NCBI GenBank assembly: GCA_041687755.1
Contig: JBDNJM010000116.1
Span: 1-24,985 of the forward strand
DNA: 24,985 nucleotides
From: JBDNJM01 sp041687755
GTDB taxonomy: Bacteria; Planctomycetota; UBA1135; GCA-002686595
Reading direction: 5' to 3'
The notes under the pieces are model-generated. The model was not told the DNA's origin, made no database searches, and saw nothing but the letters and a program-made list of their open reading frames with translations. A program made the translations under genes and the position numbers. Positions 1 through 9,900 of this stretch are shown here, piece after piece (position 1 is the stretch's first letter; each line of letters opens with the position of its first letter).

Positions 1-65
1 CGTTTTCACCGGCTTGGTGCCCTTCTGCGGCATAGCCGCGGAAGGGCACCAAGCCGGTGAAAACG
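1..65. repeat. Long near-perfect hairpin (25-bp arms plus inner stem)
   Basis: Bases 1-25 and 41-65 are perfect reverse complements. The 15-nt interior folds further: GCGGC at 27-31 pairs with GCCGC at 35-39 around an ATA loop, leaving only the T26/G40 mismatch. The structure lies 35 bp past the kinase stop codon, so it could act as a transcription end. However, the arms are much longer than in a usual intrinsic terminator and no T-tract follows. An 11-nt palindrome, GTGCC-T-GGCAC, starts at its edge (65-75). This arrangement resembles REP/RAYT-type palindromic elements, but only one copy is visible. The window edge may cut it. Confidence 0.8.
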
Positions 66-100
66 TGCCTGGCACCGTATCCTTCCCCCCGGCAAGACGG

Positions 101-2212
101 TCAGGTGCTCAGCTCGTGGAACTGCTCCAGCTCGCGCAGGGTGTCCAGGTCGGTGTTGCTCCAGAGCTCGCTGGAGACGTAGTAGCCGCGGTGGCGGGCC
201 TCCGAGAGGGCTTCCATCGCCTGGTCGCGCTCGCCCAGCAGGGCGAGGACGCAGGCCGAGTTGAACAAGGTGTAGCCGTCGCGGGGTGCGCGTTCGCGGG
301 CCTTGGCGACCTCGCGGGCGGCCTCGGCGACCGAGCCCATGCGGGCCAGGAGCAGGGCCAGGTGGAGGCGGGCTTCCTGGGAGTCCTCGACGACTTTGAT
401 GTGCTTGCGGGCCGCCTCGATGCCGTTCTCGGCGATCTCGAGGGATTCCTCGTACCGGCTGAGGCGCTCCAGGACGTTGAACAGGTGGTCGTAGGAGCCG
501 ATCGAGGTCGGGTTGAGGGCGATCGCCCGGCGCAGCAGGGGCGCGGCGGCCTTCAGGTTGCCCTTGCGGGCCAGCATGGCGCCCATCAGGCGGTGGGCCA
601 GCCACTCGGCGTGGTCGAGCTGGATGGCGAGGCGGTACTCGCGCAGGGCGTCTTCGGGGGAGCCGGTCATGGAGTAGGCGAAGCCCAGGGAGGTGTGGGC
701 CTCGGCGCAGTTCGAGTCCAGGGCCAGGGCGCGGCGGGCGTGCTCCATGGCCTCCTCGATGAACGTGCGGTCCCCCTCCCAGTAGAGGAACTTGCGGACC
801 TTGGCCTCGGCCATGCCGGCGTGGGCGAGGGCGAGGGTCGGGTCGGCCTCGATCGCGCGGCGCAGGCCGCTGATGGCGGCCATCAGGTTCTTGGCGGAGC
901 CCCGGTGCAGCACCTCGTGGGCGCGGCGGGCGAAGGCGGTGGCGCGCTCGGGGTCGCGCTTGGCCTCGGAGCGGGGGGCGGCGCGGCGCTCGGAGAGCTG
1001 CTTGCGGACGCCGCGCACGATGCCGCGCACCAGCTGGTGCTGCAGGCCCCACTCGTCGGTGTCGGTGTGCTGGATGGAGTGCTCGAACTCGAGGGGCAGG
1101 CCCTTGCTCGAGCGCTCGTTGGCCTCGGGCAGGGGGTCCAGGGACCACGAGAAGGAGCCTTGGTGATTGTCGAGCGTCAGGCGACCGGCGAGCACGTGGG
1201 CCTCGCGGGGCTGGCGGTCCAGGTCGTAGGGCTCGACCAGTCGCACGTCGAGGCCGCTCGAGCGGCCGAGTTCCGTGGCCATGTCGCGACGCAGCCCAGC
1301 GGCGAAGTCGTGCGTGTGATCGCTGTCGGCGGTCAGCTCGATAGGCAGCACGCACACGCGTCCGCGCAGGCGCTTGGCCGTGCCGGAGTTGATGCCGCGC
1401 ATCGCGTCGTTGGCCGAGAGCACCGCGGAGTGCACGGCGGCGCCATCGCGGTAGCGCTTCTCCGGTTCCGGCGCGAGGCAGCCCAGCAGCATCTGCTCAA
1501 GCGCTTCAGGGAAGCCGCTGCGTTGCTTCGAGGGGGCCTCGGGCGAGCCGTCGAGGATGGCCATGCACACCTCGGGGAACGTCTTGCCGGGAAACGGCAG
1601 GGCGCCGGTGAACGCGTGGTAAAAGACCGAACCGAACGCGAACACGTCGGAGCGCACGTCGAGCTCCTGACCGCGGACCTGTTCGGGGCTCATATAGAGC
1701 ACCGTGCCGACGAGCATCCCGTCCTGGGTGATCTGGGTTTCGCTGGAGGAGCGGCAGATGCCGAAGTCGAGCAGCTTCACGGTGCCGTCGGGCTGCACCA
1801 TGATGTTGGCCGGCTTCAGGTCCCGGTGGATCAGGCCCTTCTCGTGGACGAGCTCGAGAGCGTCGGCCACCTGACTCGCGACGCGGATGCCCTCGTCGAA
1901 CGCGAGCATGCGCTCCTTGAGCAGGCTGTCGAGGGTGCGCCCCTCGAGGAACTCCATCGCGATGTACGACGTGTTGCGGTCGCGGCCGTACTCGTAGATG
2001 GTCGCGATGTTCGGGTGCTCGAGGGAGCTGGTGTGCTTGGCCTCGCGCTCGAAGCGAATCACGGCTTCGGGGTCGAACTCGATGTGGGGGCGCAGGATCT
2101 TGAGCGCCACGGTGCGGCCGAGCCGCTCGTCGGTGGCCTTGAAGACCTCGCTCTGGGGGCCTTCGCCGAGGCGGTCTTGTTCGGGGTGGAACTCGAAGTG
2201 GGCAAACTTCAT
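101..2212 (-). CDS. Serine/threonine protein kinase with C-terminal TPR repeats
   Basis: This 703-residue protein has a complete Hanks-type kinase domain at about residues 15-270. The glycine loop begins LGEG (15-18), the ATP lysine is in VALK (K38), the catalytic loop is HRDLKPAN (H129, R130, D131), the metal-binding DFG is at 149-151, and SPE (175-177) stands for the APE motif. All catalytic residues are present, so it should be an active kinase. Residues about 283-330 (starting RVCVLPIEL) resemble the TolB/FlgO-like segment that often sits between an effector domain and TPRs. Residues about 400-690 form repeated helical pairs of TPR type. No membrane segment was seen, so it is probably cytoplasmic. 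It starts at ATG 2212 and is divergent from the 2301 gene, sharing an 88-bp intergenic region. The substrate is unknown. Confidence 0.93.
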   Translation of the reverse strand: MKFAHFEFHPEQDRLGEGPQSEVFKATDERLGRTVALKILRPHIEFDPEAVIRFEREAKHTSSLEHPNIATIYEYGRDRNTSYIAMEFLEGRTLDSLLKERMLAFDEGIRVASQVADALELVHEKGLIHRDLKPANIMVQPDGTVKLLDFGICRSSSETQITQDGMLVGTVLYMSPEQVRGQELDVRSDVFAFGSVFYHAFTGALPFPGKTFPEVCMAILDGSPEAPSKQRSGFPEALEQMLLGCLAPEPEKRYRDGAAVHSAVLSANDAMRGINSGTAKRLRGRVCVLPIELTADSDHTHDFAAGLRRDMATELGRSSGLDVRLVEPYDLDRQPREAHVLAGRLTLDNHQGSFSWSLDPLPEANERSSKGLPLEFEHSIQHTDTDEWGLQHQLVRGIVRGVRKQLSERRAAPRSEAKRDPERATAFARRAHEVLHRGSAKNLMAAISGLRRAIEADPTLALAHAGMAEAKVRKFLYWEGDRTFIEEAMEHARRALALDSNCAEAHTSLGFAYSMTGSPEDALREYRLAIQLDHAEWLAHRLMGAMLARKGNLKAAAPLLRRAIALNPTSIGSYDHLFNVLERLSRYEESLEIAENGIEAARKHIKVVEDSQEARLHLALLLARMGSVAEAAREVAKARERAPRDGYTLFNSACVLALLGERDQAMEALSEARHRGYYVSSELWSNTDLDTLRELEQFHELST

Positions 2213-2300
2213 GGGTGTCTCAGGCGCCGAAGGCGTGGAGGCTTTCTATTGTAGTAGTCGCCCCGTCCGGGCAAGTTCCCGGTCCAGGCTTCAATAGTTC

Positions 2301-3095
2301 ATGACCAGTGCAAAGCCCAGCGAGGACACGGACGGCCCGCTCCCTAAGACGGAGCCCCGCGCCGCTAGCGGCGAGATCGAGTTCGCCGACGTGGACTTTC
2401 GGACCCTCGCCGACCCCATGAGCGGAGACGCTCACTACAATGACGCGCGCTTGGCGACCCGGCGCAAGCTGGGAAACTTGGGCAAGCGGATCGTGAAGTC
2501 CGCGGCGGAGCTCGAATGCAAGCTCGACAGCCGCACCTCGATCCACAACCCGCACGCCTTCAACGGGAAGCGCGTGCGCCGCATTTGGACGTACGCCACC
2601 CGCGCCAAGGCCGAGAAGACCCGGCTGCGCAAGGAGCTGGGGCGCGATCTCGCCAAGGACCTCGACGCCGCCTATCGCAACGCCTACCTCTGCATTGCCG
2701 TCGAGAGCGAGGCCCTCGAGGTGAGCCTGAGGATCCACGCCGATGGCTGGTTCGACGGCCAGAACCTGAAGAAGCGCGTGGAAGTCGAGGGCTACGCCGG
2801 GCTGAAGGCGCTGCTCAACGAGCTCTCGGGGTTCACGCTGCGAATGCACGATTGGAAGGGGGAGTGGGCCTGCGGCGATCTGGGCGTCGATCGGCTCGAG
2901 GAGTTCTTCGGGTACTACACGCCGGGCGAACATCGATTCGCGGTCGAGCGGCGCTGGCCCGCGCCTGAGGGCGCGCGGCAGCACTGCACCGGGGCTGGGG
3001 TGACCGAGGAGCTGGTTCAGGAGGCTTTGCTTCTGGTGCCCCTGTATCGGTTTGCGGCCTGGTCCGAAGAAAGCCCGTTTCTGTTTGGGGGTTGA
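2301..3095 (+). CDS. Conserved-looking protein of unknown function
   Basis: This is a 264-residue soluble-looking protein starting at ATG 2301, with no signal peptide or membrane helix. The N-terminal 25 residues are polar and low in complexity. The remainder is rich in charged helices (for example RLRKELGRDLAKDLDAAYRNAY at about 110-131, written here only as its start RLRKELGRD). It also has a well-formed alternating stretch around ESEALEVSLRIHADGWFDG. I do not recognise the family. Only 3 bp separate its TGA from the TTG of the following sulfatase-like gene, so the two are very likely cotranscribed. High G/C at third positions and sensible composition support it as a real gene. Confidence 0.75.
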   Translation: MTSAKPSEDTDGPLPKTEPRAASGEIEFADVDFRTLADPMSGDAHYNDARLATRRKLGNLGKRIVKSAAELECKLDSRTSIHNPHAFNGKRVRRIWTYATRAKAEKTRLRKELGRDLAKDLDAAYRNAYLCIAVESEALEVSLRIHADGWFDGQNLKKRVEVEGYAGLKALLNELSGFTLRMHDWKGEWACGDLGVDRLEEFFGYYTPGEHRFAVERRWPAPEGARQHCTGAGVTEELVQEALLLVPLYRFAAWSEESPFLFGG

Positions 3096-3098
3096 CCC

Positions 3099-4601
3099 TT
3101 GGGCTTCAAACGATTGCACGGTGCCCGATGGGCTGCCCTGGCGGCCCTGAGCCTGTTCCTGTGGGCCTGTTCGGGCGCCGCGGAGAGGCCCGTGGTGGGC
3201 ACCACAACAGATGACGCCGACGGCCCCAACGTTCTGTTGTTCGTCATCGACACCCTCCGCGCGGACCGGCTAGGGAGCTACGGGTACGGCCGGCCGACCT
3301 CGCCGAACTTCGACGCCCTGGCCGCCGATGGGGCGCTGTTCGAGCACGCGACGGCCCAGTCGCCCTGGACGATGCCCTCGATGGCGAGCCTGTGGAGTTC
3401 GCGGCACCCGGCCAACCACCGGGTCGTGCTCAGCCCGCGGCAACTCGCGCCTGACCTCGAGCTGCTTCCGGAGCGCTTTCTCGCTGAGGGGTACGAGACC
3501 GTTGGCTTCAACGAGAACGCGATCGCCGGCTCGCTGATCGGGGCGGCCGACGGCTTCGAGCTGCTGGTCGAGAACGTGATCGATGAAGAGCAGGGCGACG
3601 CGCGCCGCGGCGCCGCCGGCTTCCTCGAGTGGTTTGAGCAGCGCGACGAGTCGCGCCCGTTCTTCGCGTGGGTGCACGGCGTCGAGCCGCACGTGCCCTA
3701 CAACCCCGCCCCTGAGTTCCTGTTCGGCGACCCGCCGCCGGAGCGCGCTGCGGGCATCGAGCTGAACGCGATGCTGCTCGAGTTCCAGGCCCTGACGCGC
3801 GAGGACCTGGGCACGCTGGAGCAGCCGAACGAGCAGGGGCGGCGCTTCGCGAGCTTGCGCGAGCAGCTGCTGGTGCGGCGAACCGAGATCGACGACCTCT
3901 ACGACTCGTGCGTGCACCTGGCCGACGTGCGGCTCGGCCTGCTGGTCGAGGCGCTGAAGCGCACGGGGGAGTACGAGAACACGATCGTGGTCGTCACCTC
4001 GGACCACGGCGAAGAGCTGGGCGACCACGGGTACTTCCTGCACGATCACGCGCTGATCGAGGAGCTGCTGCACATTCCCCTCGCCATTCGGGTTCCGGGC
4101 CTGGAGCCGCGTTCGATCCGCCAGCGCGCGCAGACGATCGACCTGTTCCCGACGCTGGCGGAGCTCCTGGACTGGACGCCAGATCCCGGCTGGGAGGGGA
4201 GCTCGCTCGCGCCGCTGCTGCGGGGGACGGACGTTCCGGCGGAGCTGCTCGGGCGCGACGTCGTGGCGGGGCGGTTCACCTCTGGAACGCGCGAGCCCTG
4301 GAACGAGGCGCGCCGCGGCAACCTGCAGATCGGCACGTACACCGCCGACGGCCTGAAGCTGGTCGCGGACGTCGAGCTGGGACGGGTGCGCGTCGGCGTC
4401 TCGCCGGGACCCGAGCCGGTCCCGCCCGCGGGATCCGGGCTGCCCGCGGAGCGCTACACGGCTGCGGCCGAGGCCCAGCAGCGCTGGATCCTCGAGCGCC
4501 GCGACGTCGATCTCGGCCTCTGGATCGAAGCCGAGTACACCAACTCCCAGCGCGCCGCGATGGAGGCCCTGGGCTACATCGTGAGCGATCCGCCGAAGTA
4601 G
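3099..4601 (+). CDS. Sulfatase/alkaline-phosphatase-superfamily lipoprotein
   Basis: This 500-residue protein begins with a lipoprotein-type signal: a basic start, a hydrophobic run, then LWAC (C24), so it is probably anchored outside the cytoplasmic membrane. The fold signature is clear: NVLLFVIDTLRADRLGSYGY (44-63, metal-binding D51), the active-site region SPWTMPSMASL (88-98), TSDHGEELGDHG as the second metal site, and IDLFPTLAELL near the end. The usual Cys/Ser of the formylglycine motif (C/S-x-P-x-R) is replaced by Thr91 in T-M-P-S. The reaction may therefore be hydrolysis or transfer on a phosphodiester or sulfate ester by a Thr nucleophile rather than formylglycine chemistry. The start is TTG 3099, with a G-rich stretch about 8 nt upstream. 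The substrate is unknown. Confidence 0.88.
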   Translation: MGFKRLHGARWAALAALSLFLWACSGAAERPVVGTTTDDADGPNVLLFVIDTLRADRLGSYGYGRPTSPNFDALAADGALFEHATAQSPWTMPSMASLWSSRHPANHRVVLSPRQLAPDLELLPERFLAEGYETVGFNENAIAGSLIGAADGFELLVENVIDEEQGDARRGAAGFLEWFEQRDESRPFFAWVHGVEPHVPYNPAPEFLFGDPPPERAAGIELNAMLLEFQALTREDLGTLEQPNEQGRRFASLREQLLVRRTEIDDLYDSCVHLADVRLGLLVEALKRTGEYENTIVVVTSDHGEELGDHGYFLHDHALIEELLHIPLAIRVPGLEPRSIRQRAQTIDLFPTLAELLDWTPDPGWEGSSLAPLLRGTDVPAELLGRDVVAGRFTSGTREPWNEARRGNLQIGTYTADGLKLVADVELGRVRVGVSPGPEPVPPAGSGLPAERYTAAAEAQQRWILERRDVDLGLWIEAEYTNSQRAAMEALGYIVSDPPK

Positions 4602-4630
4602 CGCGGCACCGTGCTCGGGCAGGCCGGACG

Positions 4631-5494
4631 TCAGCCGCAGGCCCAATCAAACGCGAGCGTCGTCGAGTGGGTCCGACAGCGCGCGAGGTGCCCGATGCCC
4701 GAGCCACCGCTGGCCCCTTGTGTGTGGCCCAGGGCGTCGAGCTGGAACACGAACTCCATGGTCTCGCCGCAGCGCGGGCAGGGCGGCAGCTTCAGGCCAG
4801 GCCGCAGTACCGGCCAGCCGCCGAGCTTGTCGCCGGAGCGCGGTAGACCCTGGCGCTCGGCCAACTCGGCCTCCGCGTCCTCCAACCCTAGGCCGCCGCA
4901 GTCCTCGCGGCCGGGAAGGTCGGGCCCCTGCTCCCAGCCCACGATGCTGATCGGGATCACCGCTGGGGTTGCCTGCCCAGGGGATGCGAGGTTGTCCGCG
5001 GCGCGCTCGCCGAGGCGGCGCGAGTCGACGATCCGCGCCACTTGCGCGGCGCCGAGCGGCGCCCGGGCCTCGGACTTGAGGTCGCAGGCCGAGCTCTGGC
5101 AGGTGCAACAGAAGACCTGTGCGAGCCCACCGGAGCGCTGCGGCGGGGCCCCCGCCGGTAGGGCGTCGAGGTCGAGCTGCAGCAGCAGTTGCAGCGGGCG
5201 GCTGCAGGCTTCGCACGTCGGCCAGTCCTCGCCCTTCGGAAGCCACGGGCGTCCGCCGAAGTGTGAGCCTTCGGCATCTCCGGGCTCCGTGCGGGGTAGA
5301 AACGCTGCACGCCCGTGGCGCGCTAGGAGTCGCGCCAGCGGGCCCTCCGAAGCGCCTAATAGGTCGGGGAGCCGGTGTTCGGCGATCTTGCGCACGCGGA
5401 CTTTCGAGCGCAGCAGGTACCCCAGCAGTAGCAGCAGGGGCGGCGCTCCACAGAGCAAGATCAGCGCGAGGGCGGTCTGCATTCGCCCGAGCAT
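4631..5494 (-). CDS. YwqG-like (DUF1963) protein with N-terminal membrane segment
   Basis: This 287-residue protein has one hydrophobic N-terminal helix (about 5-28) followed by a YwqG/DUF1963-like domain. Diagnostic stretches are HFGGRPWLPKGEDWPTC, LLLQLDLDALP, KLGGWPVLRPGLKLPPC and METMEFVFQLD-type text near the C-terminus (seen as CPRCGETMEFVFQLD). It carries several Cys pairs (CEAC, CCTCQSSAC, CPRC) that could bind metal. Members of this family are poorly characterised, so no activity is assigned. It starts at ATG 5494, with ATG 5482 as an alternative. It converges with the sulfatase gene, with 29 bp between the two stops. The gap to the upstream same-strand gene is about 150 bp. Confidence 0.8.
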   Translation of the reverse strand: MLGRMQTALALILLCGAPPLLLLLGYLLRSKVRVRKIAEHRLPDLLGASEGPLARLLARHGRAAFLPRTEPGDAEGSHFGGRPWLPKGEDWPTCEACSRPLQLLLQLDLDALPAGAPPQRSGGLAQVFCCTCQSSACDLKSEARAPLGAAQVARIVDSRRLGERAADNLASPGQATPAVIPISIVGWEQGPDLPGREDCGGLGLEDAEAELAERQGLPRSGDKLGGWPVLRPGLKLPPCPRCGETMEFVFQLDALGHTQGASGGSGIGHLARCRTHSTTLAFDWACG

Positions 5495-5643
5495 AGTGGC
5501 GCTACCAGCGCAGGCCGCAGCTTTGAGCTCGATAGAGCGGACCGCGCGGCAGCGGAGCCGGCGCTTGCTCTGGTGGCTGGCCCTGGAAGGGCGTGCCGAG
5601 ACCGCCCGTAAGCCTGGGAGGGCTCACGGTGCGAGGAGCGTGC

Positions 5644-6735
5644 CTAGAGCATCGTCGGGGCGTCCCAGCGAGCCTTGAGCTGGTTGCGCAGGAGCTCGTG
5701 ATCGGCGACGCGCACCTTGGTGCCGTCGTGCAGCACGATCGAGGGATCGACCTGCTTCAGGAACTCCGCGACGCTCAAGGAGGAGTAGTTGTCACCGAAC
5801 AGCTGCACCAGCAGGTCGGCGTGGAAGCCGGGCAGCAGCTCGACCCAGGAGTTGAACTCGGCGGCGCCGAGCAGTTCCCTGGGAGCGTTCGCTCGGGTGT
5901 TCGGGTTCGAGAGGTCGGCGGCTTCGAGCAGGCGGGCGACCGGCACGGCGTCGAGCCCGGCGTCGTGGGCTTCGCGGCACAGCGCGTTTAGGCCGTCGAG
6001 ACCGCTGGAGCGGTGGATGCGCTCGGCGACGAGGAAGCCCAGTCCGTAGAGGGCGTCGCCCATGTTGCTCGGGCGGCGCTTGAGGTCGAGCGTCGGCGGC
6101 TCGAGCACGGACTCGATGGTGTCGCCGTAGGCGCCGCGGTCGTAATGGAACCAGATCTCGGACTCGCGCAGGCGGTTGCCGGGCGTGTTGCCGCGGTGCT
6201 CGACGACGACCAGCATGCGGCCGAAGAACAGGCTCGCCTCGATGGCGCGGAGAGCGCGGATGCGGGGCGCGACGTCGGAGTGCAGGTCGGCGGCGACGAC
6301 GTCGCACAGGCCTTCCTCGATGACGGCGGGGATCGTGTCCCAGGTGGGCCCGAGCAGCGCATGGACGAGCTCGTGGGACAGGAACCAATGGGGGTAGTCC
6401 GTGTCGGCGCGCATGTGGATGCGGCCGCGCTGCTTGTCGGAGCTGATCAGCGTGAAGCCCTTGACGTCGAGCGGCGCCGCTTGGCCGAGGCGGTGCTGCA
6501 GGCGATCCTGAACCCAGACCTCGGTAAACCTGGTGGTCGTGTCGGGCACGACCTCGGAAATGCGCGGCTGCAGGCCTGTGACCAGCTGGCTGAAGCGCTG
6601 GGCGGAGGCCAGGTTGTCGGCGCGGACGCTGCCGAGGGCGTGAAAAACCTCGACTCGGGGAGCGGGCGCGGCGCAGCCGCCGAGGGCCAGCAGCAGCGCG
6701 AGGAGGGCCAGGGGGCGGGTGTTGAGGCTCGGCAC
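5644..6735 (-). CDS. Putative zinc-metallopeptidase lipoprotein (HExxH)
   Basis: This 363-residue protein has a signal peptide ending in the lipobox LGGC (C21), so it should be a lipoprotein outside the cytoplasmic membrane. The core motif is SHELVHALLG (H121, E122, H125), an HExxH zinc site. A glutamate 15-16 residues later in IEEGLCDVVAADL (E140/E141) fits a gluzincin-type third ligand. The family is not recognised beyond this, and activity is inferred from the motif alone. The start is GTG 6735. It lies on the same strand as, and 170 bp downstream of, the ECF sigma fusion gene, so it could be cotranscribed with it. That position suggests, without proof, a role in the same cell-envelope process. 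Confidence 0.8.
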   Translation of the reverse strand: MPSLNTRPLALLALLLALGGCAAPAPRVEVFHALGSVRADNLASAQRFSQLVTGLQPRISEVVPDTTTRFTEVWVQDRLQHRLGQAAPLDVKGFTLISSDKQRGRIHMRADTDYPHWFLSHELVHALLGPTWDTIPAVIEEGLCDVVAADLHSDVAPRIRALRAIEASLFFGRMLVVVEHRGNTPGNRLRESEIWFHYDRGAYGDTIESVLEPPTLDLKRRPSNMGDALYGLGFLVAERIHRSSGLDGLNALCREAHDAGLDAVPVARLLEAADLSNPNTRANAPRELLGAAEFNSWVELLPGFHADLLVQLFGDNYSSLSVAEFLKQVDPSIVLHDGTKVRVADHELLRNQLKARWDAPTML

Positions 6736-6859
6736 GCCAAATTCTAGCCCGCTTTGGGGGCTGAGGCACGCGGTTGGGGTCGGACCGAGATCCGCCGCAA
6801 GGTCTGGCGCGGGGCGGTGGTGCTCCAGCGGAACAACCCAGCGGGTCCACCTGCGGGGT

Positions 6860-6876
6860 CGCCCTGGGGGAGGGCG
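6860..6876 (-). terminator. Short GC hairpin after the sigma-fusion gene
   Basis: CGCCCT (6860-6865) and AGGGCG (6871-6876) are perfect complements around a GGGGG loop. On the minus strand this lies 28 nt past the TGA of the sigma-fusion gene. No T-run follows, so it may only be a weak pause or a processing structure. Confidence 0.25.
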
Positions 6877-6904
6877 CCCGTCCTAGAGCGCTCGAAAGCT
6901 CTGC

Positions 6905-9900
6905 TCAGCGCTGGCGCAACTCCAGCACGCCGGTGCCGGGGCGCACGGTCTCGCTGCGGGCGAGTTCGACCCAGCCGTCTTCGGTCATTCGTGTGGCGAC
7001 GACGGTGAACGTGCCGCCCGCGGGGACCTCTAGCTCAAAGGCGCCGTCGGCGCCGGTCTCGACTGAATCGAGACCCATCAGGCTGGGTTCGCAGCGGGCG
7101 CGCACGCGCGCGCCGGGAATCGGTTCGCCCGTCGCGTCGAGCACGCGCCCGAGCACGAACGCGGGCTCGGGCAGCCGCAGCTCGAACTGGGCGCGCGCTT
7201 CCGTGATGCTGCGGGGCAGGCCCTTGTTGGCGACGTCCTCGCGCCCGCTGTGGCGCAAGAGTCGGGCCTCCGCGACGATCCACAGGGTCGTCCCCGGCGC
7301 GGCGCCCGGCGGCAGCAACTCGAAGGCTCCCGCCGCCTCGGTGTCAACGCTCGCCACACGCGTCGCGTCGCCCTCCTCGTCCAGCTGATACACGACGGCG
7401 TTCGCGCCGGCGACGCCCTCGCCGCGCGCGTCGATCACGCGTCCGGCGAGCGGCAGTCCCGCGTCGACCTGCAGCTCGAGGTCCGTGCGGTCGACGCCAG
7501 ACTCGATGCGGAAGCTGAGCGTGGCGGCCTGCCTCCTGAAGGATCCAGGGAAGCTGCAGCGGAGCCAGTACGCGCCCGCGGCCACGTCGTCGAAGTGGAA
7601 CCGGCCGCGGGAGTCGGTGACCAGCTTGCGCTCTCCGGAGTAGCCGGTGCCGCTCGCCGTGGGCAGCTCGGGGCGCGCGCTGCCGAAGTCTTCAGAGCGG
7701 AGCTCATCGAGCCTGCGCTCGGCCAGCTCGAAGCGCCCGTCGGCCACTCCTATCAGCGCGATCTCTAGTCCAGGAAGGGGGCGGCCATCGAGGGCACGCA
7801 CAACGCCCGAGGCGCGAGCGGGACTCCTCAGAACGATGTCACCGAGGTCGATCTCGGAGCGCTCGAGCTCGTCGTGGGGGAACTCGAGCACCCGAATGCC
7901 GTAGCCGAGACCGCGCACCAGCAGCTGATGACGCCCGCTGGCGTCGAGGCTCTCCAGCCGGAAGTTCCCGTCGTCGGCGCTGCGGGCCGTGCGCCAATCC
8001 GTCACGCGATCGGCGCCGAGGGTGGAGAGCACGACGCCCGCTAGCGGCCGCCCACCGGAGTCCACGACGCGACCGAAGGCCGAGCGCGCAGGCGGCAGGG
8101 CGAAGTGGAGTTCGAGGTCCTCCTTCGGCATTTCGCTCGGGTCGAAGCCTTCCGAGGATTCGCCGTGTCCGTCGGCGCGGGCGTGGATGCTGTACACGCC
8201 CGGGCCGCCGAAGCCGGGCAGGGTGTAGCGACCGTCGAGGTCGCTGCGCACGGGCCGGTCGTAGGTCCAGCCGGCGCCGATGACCGCGTCCGCGATCGGC
8301 GCGCCGGTGCGCTCGTCGGTGACGCGGCCCGAGACGGTGAGGCCGCGCTCCAGTTCGAACACGGCCGTGGTCTCCTGCCCGGCGACCAGCGCGACCTGAC
8401 GCCACGGCGCGGAGGCGAGCTCGAGCGGCTCGACCTCGAGCGTCAGCAGCGCTTCCGGAAGGTGATCGAGCCGCAGGCGGCCGGCCGTGTCCGTCTCGGC
8501 CTCGAACAGTTTGCCGGGTCGTCCCATGATCCAGCCGTTCACGCGCGCCCCGAAGGCCGGCAGGCCCGTCTCGGCGGAGCGCGCCTCGACGAGGAGCGTG
8601 GCGCCGGGGTCGAGCTTCAGCTCCAGGTGTTCGCCCCCGAAGACCGGCTCCCGCACGAGCCGGGCGCAGCCGCTCGCTGCGAGCTCGAGCCGGTACGCGC
8701 GCGCGGGCGCCACGTCGAAGCCGAAGCACCCCTGTTCATCGGTGCGGGCAACGGCAACGGGATCTAGACGCCTGTTTTCGACCAGATCGAGCACCTTGTA
8801 CCCGGCCAGGGGGCGGTTGAGCAGGCGCACGTCCGTCTCACCCGCCGGGGCGCCGTCGGGGAGCAGCACGCGGCCGGTCAGGCGCGTGTCGGGCGGGGTC
8901 GGGACCTGGGCGGCGACGGCCGCGGTGTTCGCTGCGTCTTCGGTGCGGCGTTCGGCGACGCGGTTCACGGCGTTCGCCTCGGGGAGCGCGCTGCGCTCGT
9001 CGAGCTGCAGGCCCACGGCCTCGGCCGGGGCACCGGCCGCTACGGTTTGCGGAGCGCTGCCCTCTCCGGCGGGGCGGAGGGTGAACCACAGGCCGGCGCC
9101 GATCAGGAGCGCGCCGGCGGCGAGGAGAAGGTGCTTCATGACGATCAAAGTTGCCAGGCTGGCGAGGAGGCTCGGTGCCGCGACGCCTGCCGCGGCCGCG
9201 GTCTGGACGATGGGGGCGAGCTCGGCGGCACGACGCAGCAGTTCGCTCCGCAGCGTGTCGGCGGCGAGGGCATCTGATTGAGCGGGCAGCCAGGCGCCAA
9301 TGGCAGCGAGGGCGGCCGGCCCGACGCTCTCGGGCAGAGCGTCGCGCAGCAACTCGCGCCCGCGGCGCAGCTGGCTGCGTACCGTCTCAAGCGGTCGGCC
9401 TAGCGCGCGGGCAATCTGCGGCGGCGTGAACCCGTGCACGAGCCGCAGCACAAGCGCTGAGCGATAGGCCTCGGGCAACGACTCGAGCGCGACGGCGATG
9501 GCCTCGGCCAGCTCCTCCTGCTCGATCTGCTCGAGCGGCCCGGCCTCGGCGCGTTCCACGAGGCGGTCGGCCTCGATGACCCGCGCACCCTTGCGCCGCT
9601 CGGCGCGGTGCAGCCGGATCAGGATGCCGACGAGCCAGGGCAACAGGGGGCGGCTCGCATCCCAGCGGTGGGCGTGCTGGATGGCCTCGAGGAACGTGGC
9701 TTGGACCAGGTCCTCTGGCCCGCCCCGAGGGCCCGCGAGATGCCCGGCGAGCCCCAGCAACCGCGGCCCGAGCGCGTCGAAGACCTCACCCAGCGCCTCG
9801 GGCGAGGAGCTGGTGCGGAAGCGTTCGAAGGCGGACTCGGGGGCGGGCTGCACAGCCCGAAGTTGGAGCGGCACGGCGATCGGGGTGCACGAATTGCGCA

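Noticed and set aside
14..2254. A 746-codon open frame on the + strand opposite the kinase gene, and a 449-codon minus-strand frame at 6-1355
   Set aside because: Both lie over a kinase with every catalytic motif intact. Their translations are Gly/Val/Leu-rich or Arg/Pro-rich shadow text without motifs, as expected from high-GC codons read out of frame.
3270..4646. Long minus-strand open frame opposite the sulfatase-fold gene
   Set aside because: Arg/Leu/Val-rich antisense shadow; the + strand frame has a signal peptide and family motifs.
9137..9139. Internal ATG in the sigma fusion (MKHLLLAAG) as start of a separate exported repeat protein
   Set aside because: The following residues look like a signal-anchor, but no ribosome site precedes it and the reading frame is continuous from the sigma part. 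Kept as an alternative only.
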